Source: Oxytricha trifallax (lineage: Eukaryota > Ciliophora > Spirotrichea > Sporadotrichida > Oxytrichidae). From it: a DNA stretch of 64,000 bases. Below the pieces are notes generated by a model. That model saw only the letters and a program-made list of their open reading frames with translations. It did no database searches and was not told the DNA's origin. Positions 45,916-58,316 of this stretch are shown piece by piece (within the stretch, counting starts at the first letter, position 1; each line of letters starts with the position of its first letter). Both the position numbers and the translations under genes were made by a program. The stretch spans positions 56,536 through 120,535 of the forward strand of contig ARYC01000828.1 of the NCBI GenBank assembly GCA_000711775.1. The letters run 5' to 3'.

Positions 45916-46029
45916 GTCAACACCCAAATTAACGAATAAACTTTTAAATTGACTAAATATATTATTAAAGTTTATAATTCTAGTGAATATCTTAATATAG
46001 TAAAATATTTTAATAAAAATAAGGCATTT

Positions 46030-46300
46030 TTATAAAACCCCATAGATCAATTAAGACACGAAGATTGGGGAAAAGAACAATTAAGTTAAAAATTAATTAT
46101 AATTGGCGTATAATTTTAATTCTTGGGCTAATTATTAAAACTATTGGCTCGATTAATTGTCCTTATAAAATAAACCAATCCGAGTGTGTAAAATTTATTT
46201 TAGCCTAATTATATTTAATTCACCCAATTATAATTAATTTTTAACTTAATTGTTCTTTTCCCCAATCTTTGTGTCTTAATTGATCTATGGGGTTTTATAA
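46030..46300. mobile_element. 271-bp MITE with ~80-bp inverted ends
   Basis: Ends TTATAAAACCCCATAGATCA and its inverse; arms about 80 bp with one mismatch near the middle, interior TTGGCTCGATTAATTGTCC. No coding. Confidence 0.8.
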
Positions 46301-46479
46301 CTCTATAATATTAAAATATTTATAATTTGAAAATAAAGATTCGAAAAGCAATGAAAGAGTTTGATTTAAAAAATAAGAAGAAACCTTTAATAAAAATGGC
46401 TATTTAATTGAGGGAGATTGACTTGATTTAAAAAATAAGGATTTACTATTTACCAGTTAAGGATTGAGGCTTTTTGAGT

Positions 46480-47257
46480 AAAATTTAAAAGGTAGCATTT
46501 GAAAAAGCATAATGAAGTTTTAAAATAAATTATAGATTTCAAGGTATTTAAGACAAGGAGCTATCTGTAGTTTGAGCTTTTATTCTTCATCAAGAAGCTC
46601 ATTTTAACAAATTTTCTTGCTTTTTATGATCCTTCTTGTTCATAATGTAGTTGCCTCTATGTTCCTCTGTTTTTTTTAGTGATTTATATTATAGTTTGGC
46701 TACTTCTCGATTTAAGAAGCATATTTTCAATTTCTTTGGACAGAGCTATACTCAATTATGATTAGTGTAAATTTTAATAAATTGGAAATATTCAAATTAA
46801 AATATGCATATTAATATTATTTAAGTTTTAATATACTTTGCTTGATTTTTTTTACAAATAGTTTGAATCTATATAGAATCTAAACAAAATGTCTTATTTT
46901 ATTTAAAGATGATATTTAGAGTTAAGTCTATGCATATTTTAATTTGAATATTTCCAATTTATTAAAATTTACACTAATCATAATTGAGTATAGCTCTGTC
47001 CAAAGAAATTGAAAATATGCTTCTTAAATCGAGAAGTAGCCAAACTATAATATAAATCACTAAAAAAAACAGAGGAACATAGAGGCAACTACATTATGAA
47101 CAAGAAGGATCATAAAAAGCAAGAAAATTTGTTAAAATGAGCTTCTTGATGAAGAATAAAAGCTCAAACTACAGATAGCTCCTTGTCTTAAATACCTTGA
47201 AATCTATAATTTATTTTAAAACTTCATTATGCTTTTTCAAATGCTACCTTTTAAATT
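46480..47257. repeat. 778-bp palindrome P5 in gene A IES 3
   Basis: Arms of about 330 bp (AAATTTAAAAGGTAGCATTT and inverse) around a loop of about 120 bp near 46810-46930. It ends 40 bp before the MDS 4 pointer. Confidence 0.9.
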
Positions 47258-47296
47258 TAGCCTAGAAAATTTTCTTGCACCAACGATTATCCCCCT

Positions 47297-47936
47297 TTTC
47301 AGGACTTCATCTGGAGACTTCAACGTAGATTCCTACAAGGATTAATCTTCAGCACTAGTGATAATATCATGGGCAGTATGGATCATTGCTGTAATGTTGC
47401 TTAATGTCATGTTTATGAATTTCATTATTGCCGTTATTTCTGAATCATATGAAAAAGTTATGCAGAAATTAGTAGCTGAGAGCTACAAAGTAAAGGTACA
47501 AATGATTGTAGAGAGAGAATTGCATTTCTCTAAAGAGGAGCTTACATCTGAAAAATATTTCCCAAGGTATTTGTTATTAAGAAGACCAGCATCAAGTTCT
47601 GACAGTGAAAGTGGGGAATGGCAGGGTTTTGTAAAAGACATTAAAAATACAATTAAAACTACCACAATAAAACAAAAATCAGATATTCAATAAGAAATTT
47701 CAACTTAATGCTAAAAGTTAAAAGATGTAATAAGTGATACTAATTAAAACATCAAAAAGTAATTAGAAAGTCAAGATTCCAAAATTGAACAGATTAATAA
47801 GTAGCTTTCTGAATTTATTAAAATTGAGCAGCTTAATAAGTAGATGACTGATTTTATTTGCGAGCAATAGTAATAAAATTAAGCTATAATGTAGATGCTC
47901 TAAAATCTCAAACCTTAAGAAATTAAGTAGGATTGA
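47297..47936 (+). CDS. gene A MDS 4: pore, helix S6 and C-terminal tail
   Basis: Starts at pointer TTTCAGGAC. Reads SSGDFNVDSYKDQSSALVI (pore loop side), S6 helix WAVWIIAVMLLNVMFMNFII, then AVISESYEKVMQKL and a Gln-rich, probably coiled-coil tail (IEQINKQLSEFIK, IEQLNKQMTDF). TGA at 47934-47936 ends a protein of roughly 960 residues over four MDSs. The S6 sequence with NFIIAVISESYE is typical of ciliate TRP/polycystin-like cation channels. Likely in plasma or ciliary membrane (inference). Confidence 0.88.
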
Positions 47937-48160
47937 AGATAAAATAATATTTTACTTAAATTTAATAAGTTATAGTATTATAAAGTGAGTTTTTCTCTTA
48001 AATGGTTGAAGATCGACTGTTTAAGGGTTTTTATCATTACAATATTTAATTTTTTATTTCATAAATTTAACTTATAAATTCTTTTTATTTAATTGGGGTT
48101 CACCAAAGTTTATTCATTCAATAGGAAATTCATCAACGTTTCTCATTAGTTGTAACATAA
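47937..48160. other. intergenic region between gene A and gene C
   Basis: 224 bp between the TGA of gene A and the ATG of gene C. If the two are separate nanochromosomes, telomere addition sites fall here. No motif recognised. Confidence 0.4.
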
Positions 48161-48220
48161 ATGCCTAAAGAAACTTAGTTCAAGCATTTAAATAAAAATA
48201 AACAGGAGGCTTAACAGCAA
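48161..48220 (+). CDS. gene C MDS 1 (start)
   Basis: ATG at 48161 in AACATAAATG context, 20 codons MPKETQFKHLNKNKQEAQQQ. It ends in pointer ACAGCAA (48214-48220), found in the same codon phase at 54085-54091. Basic, Gln-rich, soluble. Function unknown. Confidence 0.65.
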
Positions 48221-51200
48221 ATATAATTAAGAAAGGGGATATTTAGTAACCTACTATGTTTGAAATATTGCTAGAAGACTTAAACCTATTATAAAAACAT
48301 TATGTTAAAATCCAATTTTTAAGTGATTGTTAACAAAAAAATTTGATAGTAGAGGCTAGCTACTTTTCCTAGAACATGACAAATGCAATCATAACACAAT
48401 CGACTAAGATGTGGCGAAATGTGTAAAAAGAAATTCCCTAAATATTGGATTGTGCCATAAACTTTGTTTATGGATAAATATAAATGTTATTAGAAATGGG
48501 ATATTTGATTTAACTTTGCATGTGTTTAAAGTTATTGCGAATTATTATACATTATACTAGAGATGACGAAAAATATGACCAAATAAACTTTAATTACAAC
48601 ATTAAGAAATCTACGCCATCTTAATGATGACTTTTTTTTCTTAATTAGTCAAGAATTTTTGGGGGTTATAATAATAGTTAATGCATTTCAAACACATTAT
48701 TAGCAAAAAAAGATTCGCATTACCAACTGAGCATTTTAAAATACTTGACTTGATCAGGAAGAAATAAACCCTATTTAAACATACTTCTGAAAAATCAATA
48801 AAACTTTCACTATTTAGCTCTTGAATGTTCGTCAATGTTTTAACTACACATTTATTTCCTATTTTTGAGAGCCACAAATATTACTCGTTTATGATAATCT
48901 ATGAATGAATTTAAATTCTTGCAGTTACATTTATTTTTATTAGTAAATGGGATACTTTATTTAATATATAATAAATTATTTAAATGAATAAAGTAATCTA
49001 ATACTATGTTATCTGAGGGATTGAAAGCTTGTCAATATTCTACTAATTTTCTTTAGCATTATTGAGAAGTCAAGAAATACTGATTCTTTTAACTGTTCTC
49101 TATTATATTGAACCTATGAAAGATAAGAACTAGCAATTAGAGATTTAGAATGAGTTTATGACAGTTACGGGTACATATATAGATATCTATGACTCCATAA
49201 CTTTTCTTACAATATTTAAAATTACATAATCAATCAATTATAAATTGATAAACAAATTATTCATGTATATTAATTAAAATAAATTAATAGTACATTATGT
49301 CTTTAAAGTGTAGGAGTTTAATAATATTTATTTTAAACATATTAATTTATTATATGATTAAAAGATATAATTTTATATTAAATTATTAATGATTACAATT
49401 TGGTTTTAAAGTATAGTGATTAGTAAAATAAAATAATTAACATTTTAATTAGATTAAAAAGAATAAATATGTTCAAATACATTTATACTTAACATCAATT
49501 AAATATATGATTATAAATAATTTTTATCTTTAATCTCAATGTAATTAGATCTTTTAATATATAACAATTAATACCAATATTTTTAATTTAAATTATCTGA
49601 TAATAATATAGTGTTTACTTCATTTATTGTATATGTATGAATTAATTTAATTAAATTTAATTTGAAATTCAATTTATTATTAATTTTTACAAAATATTGA
49701 ATAGCAAGAAGAGCAGATGGCTTTCAGACAATATGTTAAATTATGAAATTTTTAAGATTATATTTTGCAAATTACAACTCAATAAGAAATAAGCTAAAAT
49801 AAGTATAACTGTGTTTTTGGAGCCCTTTGGTATGGAATTTATAGTAATATTATAAGTTTAAATATATAACTCTACGAAGTTTTTGATTTAATCATGGTGC
49901 TATTAAACATCCTTATGATTGAGAAGAAGAGCAAGCATGTAATTAATTTGGTATTAAAATTGTAATTCTTTTGATATCACTCAATAATAAACTTATAATT
50001 TACATCTTAACATATAAATATTTTGATAAAAAGTTGTGTTTGCAAGCCTTGAATCATTTTCTTTCTTGACATCATCTTGATCTCTAATTCTATCATAATA
50101 AAAACAATAGAAATTAAACTAGAAAATACTAAATTAATTTATAATAGAGATATTTACATAGAAAATTACTAAAATATGCAATTAAAACAATAATTTACAA
50201 TTATTTACTTAATTGTAAAATCAAAACAACCCAATATGGCCAAAAAAATGTGATCTTAATTAAAAATAATCTATTATATTGAAATTTAAAGAGGATAATT
50301 TGAAAATTTCAATAAAAATTAATAATTAAATTTTGTATAAAATGTTTTTATTATGTTGGTGACTAGATGATTAATAATGAAACTTGAAAGTATAATGATA
50401 AAGTAAATTTGGGGGTAAGGTGGAAAGTGTTATGGTAAAAGAGCATTTTATAAAATTTTAAAGCAGTTAATCCTGTCTTGGTGTGATGATCATTTTTTAA
50501 GGGTAGATGCTTCACAAGAACTAATGAAATTACTTTTCATATTCTAACAATGTGTAATCTTAGGAGTCTTACAAGAGATTGAATACATAGGATAACAAAC
50601 AATAAAAATTATAAGTGATATCTTAAATATTTCCTTATTTCAGCTATTAATTGTTCTAGATGAAGAACCAAACTATTTTAAATGCAAAAATTTATCGATC
50701 CTGAAAAAGTAAAGATTAAGGCACTTTGAGATAATCTGACATAAAATTTAAGTAAGTGGATAAGTAGATAAAAATGAAGATGGATTTAACTTATTAAAAA
50801 GAATGACCAAATGAAAGAGTAAGAGATAAGATCTAACCAAGACTAAATTATATCCTGAAGATTGAAGAAAGAATTATAAAATGAATGACAATTTTATCAT
50901 AAGTAAGTTGATTTGTTAGAAAAATCACCTTTAATTTTATAATTGTGTTAAATTGTCACTTTGTTTTTACTTGTATGGGGTTCATCTTATTCATTAGAGT
51001 TAATTGAAATTAATCACAAATCAAATTGATAATGAGATAAAATAAAAAAGAAAATGTAATGATCAAAGCAGTCACTATTCTCATTATGTAACAATTTACA
51101 ATTGAAATATTTGATTTTGATATATGAACAAATGCTGATCATTTAAATGGTATGGCTTATTAAAAGGCAAATTGGTATTATATTAAACACTGAGCTACAA

Positions 51201-52184
51201 TACTTGTGAAATTTAAATATGGGAAGTATATGTTTTCAGCAAACTACTACTGAATTAATTAAGCAAAATTTAATTAGCATAAATAAAATATTGCTAAAGC
51301 CATGGACTTTATTATACTATTTGTTAGATGAAATTCACTTTAATTTAATTATCTATATTTTCTACATTTATGAATGTGAAAGATAAACATTTATAATAAA
51401 TATTGCACATAATAAGACATAAATATTAAATGAAAAATTTGAGGTTTAATTTATTATATTTATTAATAAATGGGGAAGGCATTATTTATTTATAAATTAT
51501 ATTAATATAATTTATATTGAGAGATGTATTTAGAATAGAAAATTATTTAAAACAATCGAAGAGAAATTATGCATCATTTATAAACCATTTCGTTTCACTA
51601 AAATAATACCATTTAATGTTTTAGTTGGTCCTCTCATTTCTGTAAGAACTATTATAAAGTTATCCAAACATTTAGTTTTGGATTTCTTGAGATTGCAAAT
51701 ATAATTTTTATAATTAACTTACTTGTTTTATTGAATTATCTAAAATATTTTTGAACATATTATAGAATTATAATTTAAAATTTACTTTCAATGAAATCTC
51801 ACTTAAGTTAAAATGAGTCATAGATGATTAGACTAAATCAATCTTATTTTTCATCCAAAAAAAAAAATTTGAAAAACTTGAATAACCTTCAAAATAATTA
51901 CAAAAAACAGACTTAGTATTATTTACCTGTATGTTAATTTTCTCAACCAGGTCCAGATAATTTCTTTATTTTTATGAAAAATTTGTAAAGCAATTATTTT
52001 TTTACCATTAAATTTTATTAAACATTAAAATTGAGTTCATCCCATATATGATTGTAAATATTTGAATAAATAATACGAAAGTTATTTATTTATTATGGAT
52101 ATTTAAACCCCAAACTTTCTTCAATAATTTAATTGATTTTTGTGGTATCACCTCGACAATATCCCTTTATATATGATAATTGTG

Positions 52185-52548
52185 AGGGGCCATATCTAGA
52201 CCAATGTATTTTGTTTAGTTTAAATAAGTAGGTGTACCTTCTCAAGGTAAAAACGATTTTTAGTTAAGAGAGTTTTCTATATAGAATTGAAAACACAGAA
52301 AGCTACTCTAGGTTTTATCATAAAATATTTAAAATATTTCTTTTTATTCATAATGTTTTGTTTTATTTTTACAGTCTAAACCAATAAATTAATCCAAACC
52401 TAAACTAGTTTTGTGTGTTATCAACACTATATAAAAATATTTTATAACTAAAAATTGTTTATTTGTGTTCTCTAACCCTAATTTTACCCAGAGAAGGTAC
52501 AATACCTATTTACGCTATCAAAATACTTTGGTCCAGATATGGTCCCCT
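52185..52548. mobile_element. 364-bp element with AGGGGCCATATCTAGACCAA ends
   Basis: Left end AGGGGCCATATCTAGACCAA pairs with right end TTGGTCCAGATATGGTCCCCT; pairing extends about 65 bp to GTACCTTCTC. No target duplication visible. No coding. Confidence 0.7.
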
Positions 52549-52670
52549 AGGATTTTATAGAGCTTCAACCCAATATCCTAAAAAGTCTTGAAATTGGATT
52601 AATATTCACTCATATCTTGATTAGAGAAAAATTCGACAATTTTAAATCTGTTAGTTATATTTTAATATGT

Positions 52671-53480
52671 AAAGAGAATTAAGTGATTTGAGAGTAAGTA
52701 TGAATGATTAATCAACAATTTAATTTAATATGTATAGTAAATGTACAGTGATATAGTCTTAAATAGCTCATTTTTCTCATCATCTTCAGCATCATGATCA
52801 TAATAATTTCTCGATCAAATCTCGAGATCGGTGCTCATTAGGTTCCTCATTATCATAGAATCAGAAGTGGCTCATTTTAAGTTCCAACAGTTGAAATCTT
52901 AGGCACATCTCGATTTAAGAAGAATTTTTTTAGCATCGTTGTGAAGGTCAAGTCTCCATTTTAACCTTTGATTTTTTAATAATTTTGAGATTATAAGTTA
53001 AGTTGTAAGATCTGAGCTTTAATTAATCACATTAAATTTAAATGTAATTAAAATCTCACTAATTAAATTTCTCTATATAATAAACCTACTAGTTTAATCA
53101 TTAATCTTAAAGCATTAAAACAAACAAAGTTTTAATCAGATCTTACAACTTAACTTATAATCTCAAAATTATTAAAAAATCAAAGGTTAAAATGGAGACT
53201 TGACCTTCACAACGATGCTAAAAAAATTCTTCTTAAATCGAGATGTGCCTAAGATTTCAACTGTTGGAACTTAAAATGAGCCACTTCTGATTCTATGATA
53301 ATGAGGAACCTAATGAGCACCGATCTCGAGATTTGATCGAGAAATTATTATGATCATGATGCTGAAGATGATGAGAAAAATGAGCTATTTAAGACTATAT
53401 CACTGTACATTTACTATACATATTAAATTAAATTGTTGATTAATCATTCATACTTACTCTCAAATCACTTAATTCTCTTT
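52671..53480. repeat. 810-bp palindrome P6 in gene C IES 1
   Basis: Left AAAGAGAATTAAGTGATTTG, right its inverse; arms about 340 bp, loop about 120 bp near 53015-53135. No coding. Confidence 0.9.
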
Positions 53481-54084
53481 AATACTGCTTGAAATTTTCA
53501 AATAATTAAGATTATATATTAAGGGTTTTAATCTTTAATCTAGCTATTAAGATAGGAATATTTTTTATTATTTATTAAATATCTGGCTTAATCAGCTCAA
53601 TTAACTTAAAAAGATTCACAAATTAATTTATTGAATTTGTTTTTAATTTTAATTTATTTCTCTTTATTTCTAATTTTCATTATTTATATTAAACCCCAAT
53701 TGAATTAGATAGTTTCTGGAATTTAAGAGCATTTTGATTTTAGTTAATACTTAATCACTATCAGCTGCTTAGTCCATATTTTATTTTGATTTTATGAGTT
53801 TGAATAAATAAAATAATAAAATCACTCCTTCACAGTTTAAATGCTTATCAATATCATTTAGAATATAGAAATTAATATCATAATAATCACGAGGAGTATG
53901 TCATCAGATTTGAGATGAGTTTTTTATTTAGAGTTGTCACAATACATTATGGGGGAAATTTTTGAAAATAAGAAATTCACTTTCATTAGATTAATTAAAA
54001 AAAGTTAGTATATAAGCAACTTAGCAAATTAATTAATATAAATTTATTTGTATTAAATATGCTTGCAGGTAAGAGCAGCTAAAT

Positions 54085-54206
54085 ACAGCAACCCTTACTC
54101 TCGAAAGATCAAGCTCAACCTCAGAGCTCAAGTGTGATTGACTAAACTGAAGTTTAAAACGAGATCATTGAGTAAAAAAAAACAATATTAGAAAATTAGG
54201 AAATTA
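54085..54206 (+). CDS. gene C MDS 2
   Basis: About 40 codons: PLLSKDQAQPQSSSVIDQTE, VQNEIIEQKKTILENQE. Polar, Gln/Ser-rich. Left pointer ACAGCAA joins MDS 1 in frame. Candidate right pointer AATTA (54202-54206) matches 54931-54935 in phase. Confidence 0.65.
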
Positions 54207-54930
54207 ATCAAGAATATTATATTAATATATAATTAATTCTAAATAAAAGAAATATAACACATTATATAAGAAATTATTAAAAGATATGTTAACTATTTAG
54301 TAAAATGATAGTTAATATTTGTGTCATTTTAATTTAAAAACTTTTAAAATTCATTTGATACTCTTGTTTATCAGTGTTAGAAGTTCTGTATATAATATAT
54401 CATAATATATCGAAATCTCACAAGTTAACAAGATTGCTTAATAAAGAATCTAGATACCCAAAATATATTTAATATTCAATTATATTTATATATGTCTTGA
54501 GAAAAGTGTAGTTTAGTTTTATTTTTATTTACATCAAATTAAATATAAAATTTTATCTATCAAAAATGGTATATATATATATATATATATTTAGATTAAA
54601 TTATTTAAATTACACATTTATATCATACTTATCATTTGATTAATTTATAAAAAAATCTTAAATTTAATCAATTAAAGTACAGAAATATTGAATAAGTTGT
54701 TTTTTTAATTAAATTAAATGTGATTTTTAAAAGATGAAATGTTATTTCTATTAATTTTATAATTTATAAACAAAATTGCTCTATAACCAAACTTTACCCT
54801 ACTATATTTAGATTTTGAAAAAGTGTGATTTTAATTATATGATTAGAACTATTAATTGAAGGAATAATCTAAAATATTATGTTTATTCTTGATTAATTTC
54901 TACATTCTGGTAAATATTTCATTTTTATCT

Positions 54931-55170
54931 AATTAGTCACGTAGAAGCGCCTACTACAAATAGTTAAGCAATTCCTTTTACCTAAGGAAAGATCAAACAA
55001 TACGACTTCGACATTAACTCTACCTAGTAGATAGAGACTGTAATTTAAAATGCTGAAAAACTAGGTAAACCCTCAAGGGTTCAATTCGTTTAGAAAAACA
55101 CAAAGATGCTTTATTGGCAAGGTTCTTTCAATCAAGGAATCAGTCAAAATAGTGAAAAAATTGTGAATAT
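54931..55170 (+). CDS. gene C MDS 3
   Basis: About 78 open codons: SHVEAPTTNSQAIPFTQGKI, KQYDFDINSTQQIETVIQNA, KLGKPSRVQFVQKNTKM, LYWQGSFNQGISQNSEKI. Clear coding composition against AT-rich flanks. Right edge uncertain. It may continue into the gene B segments further right. Confidence 0.7.
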
Positions 55171-55453
55171 ACAAATGCTAAAATAAAGAGGAATTTATAA
55201 TATATATATACTTAAAACATTTGTAAATATTTTTTAGAGTTTTACAGTATAAAATATAAAATTATATATTATTGTTAATTGAATTATTAAAAATTATTTA
55301 TTTTAGCTAATGCAGCTAATTTTATTATTTAAATTTTAAAATATTTTTATTAATTTTGAATTATAAAATGAATTTTTTTAGCCGATATTAAGTTTAAATT
55401 ATTCAAAAATAAAAACATGAATAATTATCAAATAATTTACTAATAAAAGCGAC

Positions 55454-55873
55454 TATTGTAGGAATACATTCGATTTGGGAAAATGAATTAAAATTAAAAT
55501 TAATTAATTATTAATTACCTTCAGTTATGTTTTTGGAAAATGTCTGCAAACCATGACAATATTATACTCTCTGGATAGCGCATTAAAAATGAGACGGTGG
55601 TTGTTATTGCTATAATGAATTTATCTCATCGCTCAAGCGAGAAAAACCCATTATACTATTTTTGGGAGTTAGCTCAAAATCAAAATATCTCGCTTCCTGG
55701 GATGATTCAGGAATATTGCCAATAATAAAGTCCAGCTAAAATTGCGGGATCTACCGTAGAATCCATTTATTTTTGAATTTTAAGTCACTTTGGTTTTGAT
55801 AACTGCCATGATTTTAATATTTAATTAATTTAATTTAAATTCATTTTCCCAAATCGAATGTATTCCTACAATA
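55454..55873. mobile_element. 420-bp MITE (copy 4)
   Basis: Ends TATTGTAGGAATACATTCGA and CGAATGTATTCCTACAATA. Inner parts GATAGCGCATTAAAAATGAG and AAAGTCCAGCTAAAATTG match the family. Confidence 0.85.
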
Positions 55874-56210
55874 ATCTTTAAAAGTAAATAATTTTAATAT
55901 AAAAAATAAATATTCCACTTAAACATAAAATATTAAATAAATTACATTTCATATTAGTAGAAAATTAATTAAATATATGAAAATAATTTTAAATAAAATA
56001 ATTAAAATTTGTATTATAATATAATATAAATGGGAGCAAGTAGTAAAAATATAATATTTAGCACTTGCGCCATTTTTTAAAAATAATTTAACAAAAGTCA
56101 AGTAAATTTATGAAAAATATTTATAATAATGTTTAGAGTATAATTTATATATATTTTTTTTAGTTATTTAAGAATTTATTTGTTGACGATATTTTTACTA
56201 TTTTGACTGA

Positions 56211-56414
56211 ATGTATTTTGGGCTGAGAGAGTTGTCAACTGAATCTATTATTCAAAAAGCATAAGTTCCTGATTAGTTCTTGAATAACAGGTTTATTGTA
56301 CTTAATGATGGTCAAATTGTTGTAATGATTAGCAAATATACTCTATACTTTTATAGCTTAAATGAAATTTTGGAGGAAAATGTTCCCTTAAAAGTAGGAA
56401 ATTCCCTGGAAATT
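56211..56414 (+). CDS. gene B segment a
   Basis: Open frame after a TGA at 56208: YFGLRELSTESIIQKAQVPD, QFLNNRFIVLNDGQIVVMIS, KYTLYFYSLNEILEENVPL. Strand-rich, propeller-like. Candidate pointer AAATT (56410-56414) joins 56764-56768 in phase to give NSLEI-FNPENTL. Whether ATG 56211 is the true start or the segment is internal is open. Confidence 0.6.
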
Positions 56415-56763
56415 AAATTCTTTTATGCATTTCGATTATTTTTTTTTCTCATAAAATTAATTTATTTTTTTTAAGTATATAATATACATACTATATCATC
56501 TTAAAATACTGAGGAATTAGAATAAAAACAACTGTTCTAAATAAAGACATATTAATATTAATATAAAACTAAAAAAAGATAAGCATTTAACCACTTCAGA
56601 TTTAATTAGATTATAAATAATAAATCTTTAATTTCATGTTTTCAAATAGCTAAAGTTGTAATTGTGGTATGAAAGTATAAAAACGAATAAAAATATAATA
56701 ATTTGGCAAAAAATTTATATAAAATATTTTTTTAATCATAAAGAAGAGTTGGGTAATTACCCC

Positions 56764-57038
56764 AAATTTTTAATCCCGAAAACACTTTGGATTCTGAAAA
56801 GAAAACATGGAATGCCAAATTTTTTAAGAAAGTGGAGTTTTAATTAGATAGCAATCTTGAAATGAGCGATTTCCGTGTGATAGATAACCTGATATTTTTT
56901 TCGATATCATTTTAAGTAAAAATATCTGAGTGTGGCTACATGTCTTATGATACATTTCAAATTGGATATAAATGGGATCTCGATTTTAAAGATTACTCAT
57001 AAATTTAAGATCCTATAGAATCAATTGTAAAAATTAAT
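56764..57038 (+). CDS. gene B segment b
   Basis: Open frame FNPENTLDSEKKTWNAKFFK, then EMSDFRVIDNLIFFSISFQV and YDTFQIGYKWDLDF, ending at pointer AAATTAAT (57031-57038), which recurs at 58317-58324 in the same phase. Propeller-like; function unknown. Confidence 0.7.
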
Positions 57039-57315
57039 GATACGATTTAATATTGATTATGACTTTTTGAAGAAAAAATATTAATTTAATTGATTCAAGG
57101 ATTATTTTCACAGTTTTAAGAAATTAAATTAAAATACATTGAAACTGCCAATAATTGCAAAAACTTTAAAACATAATATTTTAGTATAAATCTGCTTACA
57201 ATATATCGAAATTTTATCTTTAAAAAATTGAATATTTCTTTTATATAAAAGTACTAACTTATTAGAATATATTTATTTTGATATTTCATTTTTCAATTAG
57301 CAATTGATGAATATA

Positions 57316-58206
57316 TTAAATATTATTGCAAATATAGATTTAAAATACGTATAGAATAAAAAGTAAAATAAAAAATTTAAGTTAAATAAATATAACTGCC
57401 TTACCTTGATATGCGTATAAATCAGACGTGGTAATATACCTACCATTATGTTTTCTACTTCTTATCTGTCTTTTTTCAGCAAAGTTTGTTCTTATCAATT
57501 AGCTCATTTGACATAATAATAAATTTCGAAGATTTGACAAATTTGACTGATTAGACCGTGATTTTTTTAGTTAAATCCTCTGTATTTACAAATAAGTACA
57601 AAAAGCAAATAAAAATTGCTGGATAGTAAATATGCAAGGGTGATCAAAAATTTAATCGATAATTGTAGAGTAAAAGTGCATTGTTTGATTTATCAGACTC
57701 ATTAAATTCTGAATTCCTAATTTAAATTAATTACAAATTAATCTAGAAAATCTATAATTTTAAATGAAGTCAATTAAGAAAAAATTTAAACCAATATATG
57801 TTGAAGCATAAGCCTTTTTATTCACAAAAAAGTATGTTAAAAAAAGTACTCTACAATTATCGATTAAATTTTTGATCACCCTTGCATATTTACTATCCAG
57901 CAATTTTTATTTGCTTTTTGTACTTATTTGTAAATACAGAGGATTTAACTAAAAAAATCACGGTCTAATCAGTCAAATTTGTCAAATCTTCGAAATTTAT
58001 TATTATGTCAAATGAGCTAATTGATAAGAACAAAACTTTGCTGAAAAAAGACAGATAAGAAGTAGAAAACATAATGGTAGGTATATATTACCACGTCTGA
58101 TTTATACGCATATCAAGGTAAGGCAGTTATATTTATTTAACTTAAATTTTTTATTTTACTTTTTATTCTATACGTATTTTAAATCTATATTTGCAATAAT
58201 ATTTAA
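57316..58206. repeat. 891-bp palindrome P7 in the gene B IES
   Basis: TTAAATATTATTGCAAATAT at left and its inverse at right; arms about 365 bp, loop about 160 bp. Lies between pointer copies at 57031 and 58317, so it would be removed with the 1286-bp IES. Confidence 0.9.
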
Positions 58207-58316
58207 CTAAATACATTTATTTTTAAAACCTTTTGATTGTACTTTTATTTATTTAATTAATTTAAATATTATCAAATTTCCATAATTATATATAATTTAT
58301 AAATAATATGTTCCGG

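Larger units (their letters stand above)
43927..45925. mobile_element. 1999-bp element with GC-rich minisatellite ends and 8-bp TSD
   Basis: Ends GGGTGTTGAC / GTCAACACCC, flanked by a perfect duplication AAATTAAC (43919-43926, 45926-45933). Each end carries a tandem array of 19-20 bp units (CAGGGCCTCCCACCAACGT type), about ten at left and seven in inverted orientation at right. The 1.6-kb interior is AT-rich and non-coding. Non-autonomous, hAT-like by duplication length. Confidence 0.9.
42526..47305. other. gene A IES 3, 4780 bp, packed with elements
   Basis: Bounded by two copies of TTTCAGGAC; removing it with one copy joins MAFRT to SSGDFNVDSYKD in frame. It holds a TIR element (42758-43645), a 2-kb 8-bp-TSD element, a small MITE and palindrome P5. 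Otherwise AT-rich without genes. Confidence 0.85.
48221..54091. other. gene C IES 1, 5.87 kb
   Basis: Bounded by the two ACAGCAA copies. Contains a decayed solo TBE tip near 52105-52146 (AAACCCCAAACTTTCTTCAA), a 364-bp TIR element, palindrome P6 and otherwise long AT-rich DNA in which I see no gene. A possible weak coding trace lies at 50640-50880 (KVDKNEDGFNLL-like), not strong enough to call. Confidence 0.6.

Noticed and set aside
48641-48877. 78-codon minus-strand frame
   Set aside because: Lies within the 5.9-kb IES of gene C, has weak composition and no related copy here.
50640-50880. Possible coding trace (VDKNEDGFNLL-like)
   Set aside because: Short, several TGAs nearby, no pointer; kept only as a remark.
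54202-54935. AATTAG as the gene C MDS 2/3 pointer
   Set aside because: Joining at that 6-mer puts MDS 3 out of frame; AATTA at a shifted position keeps phase.
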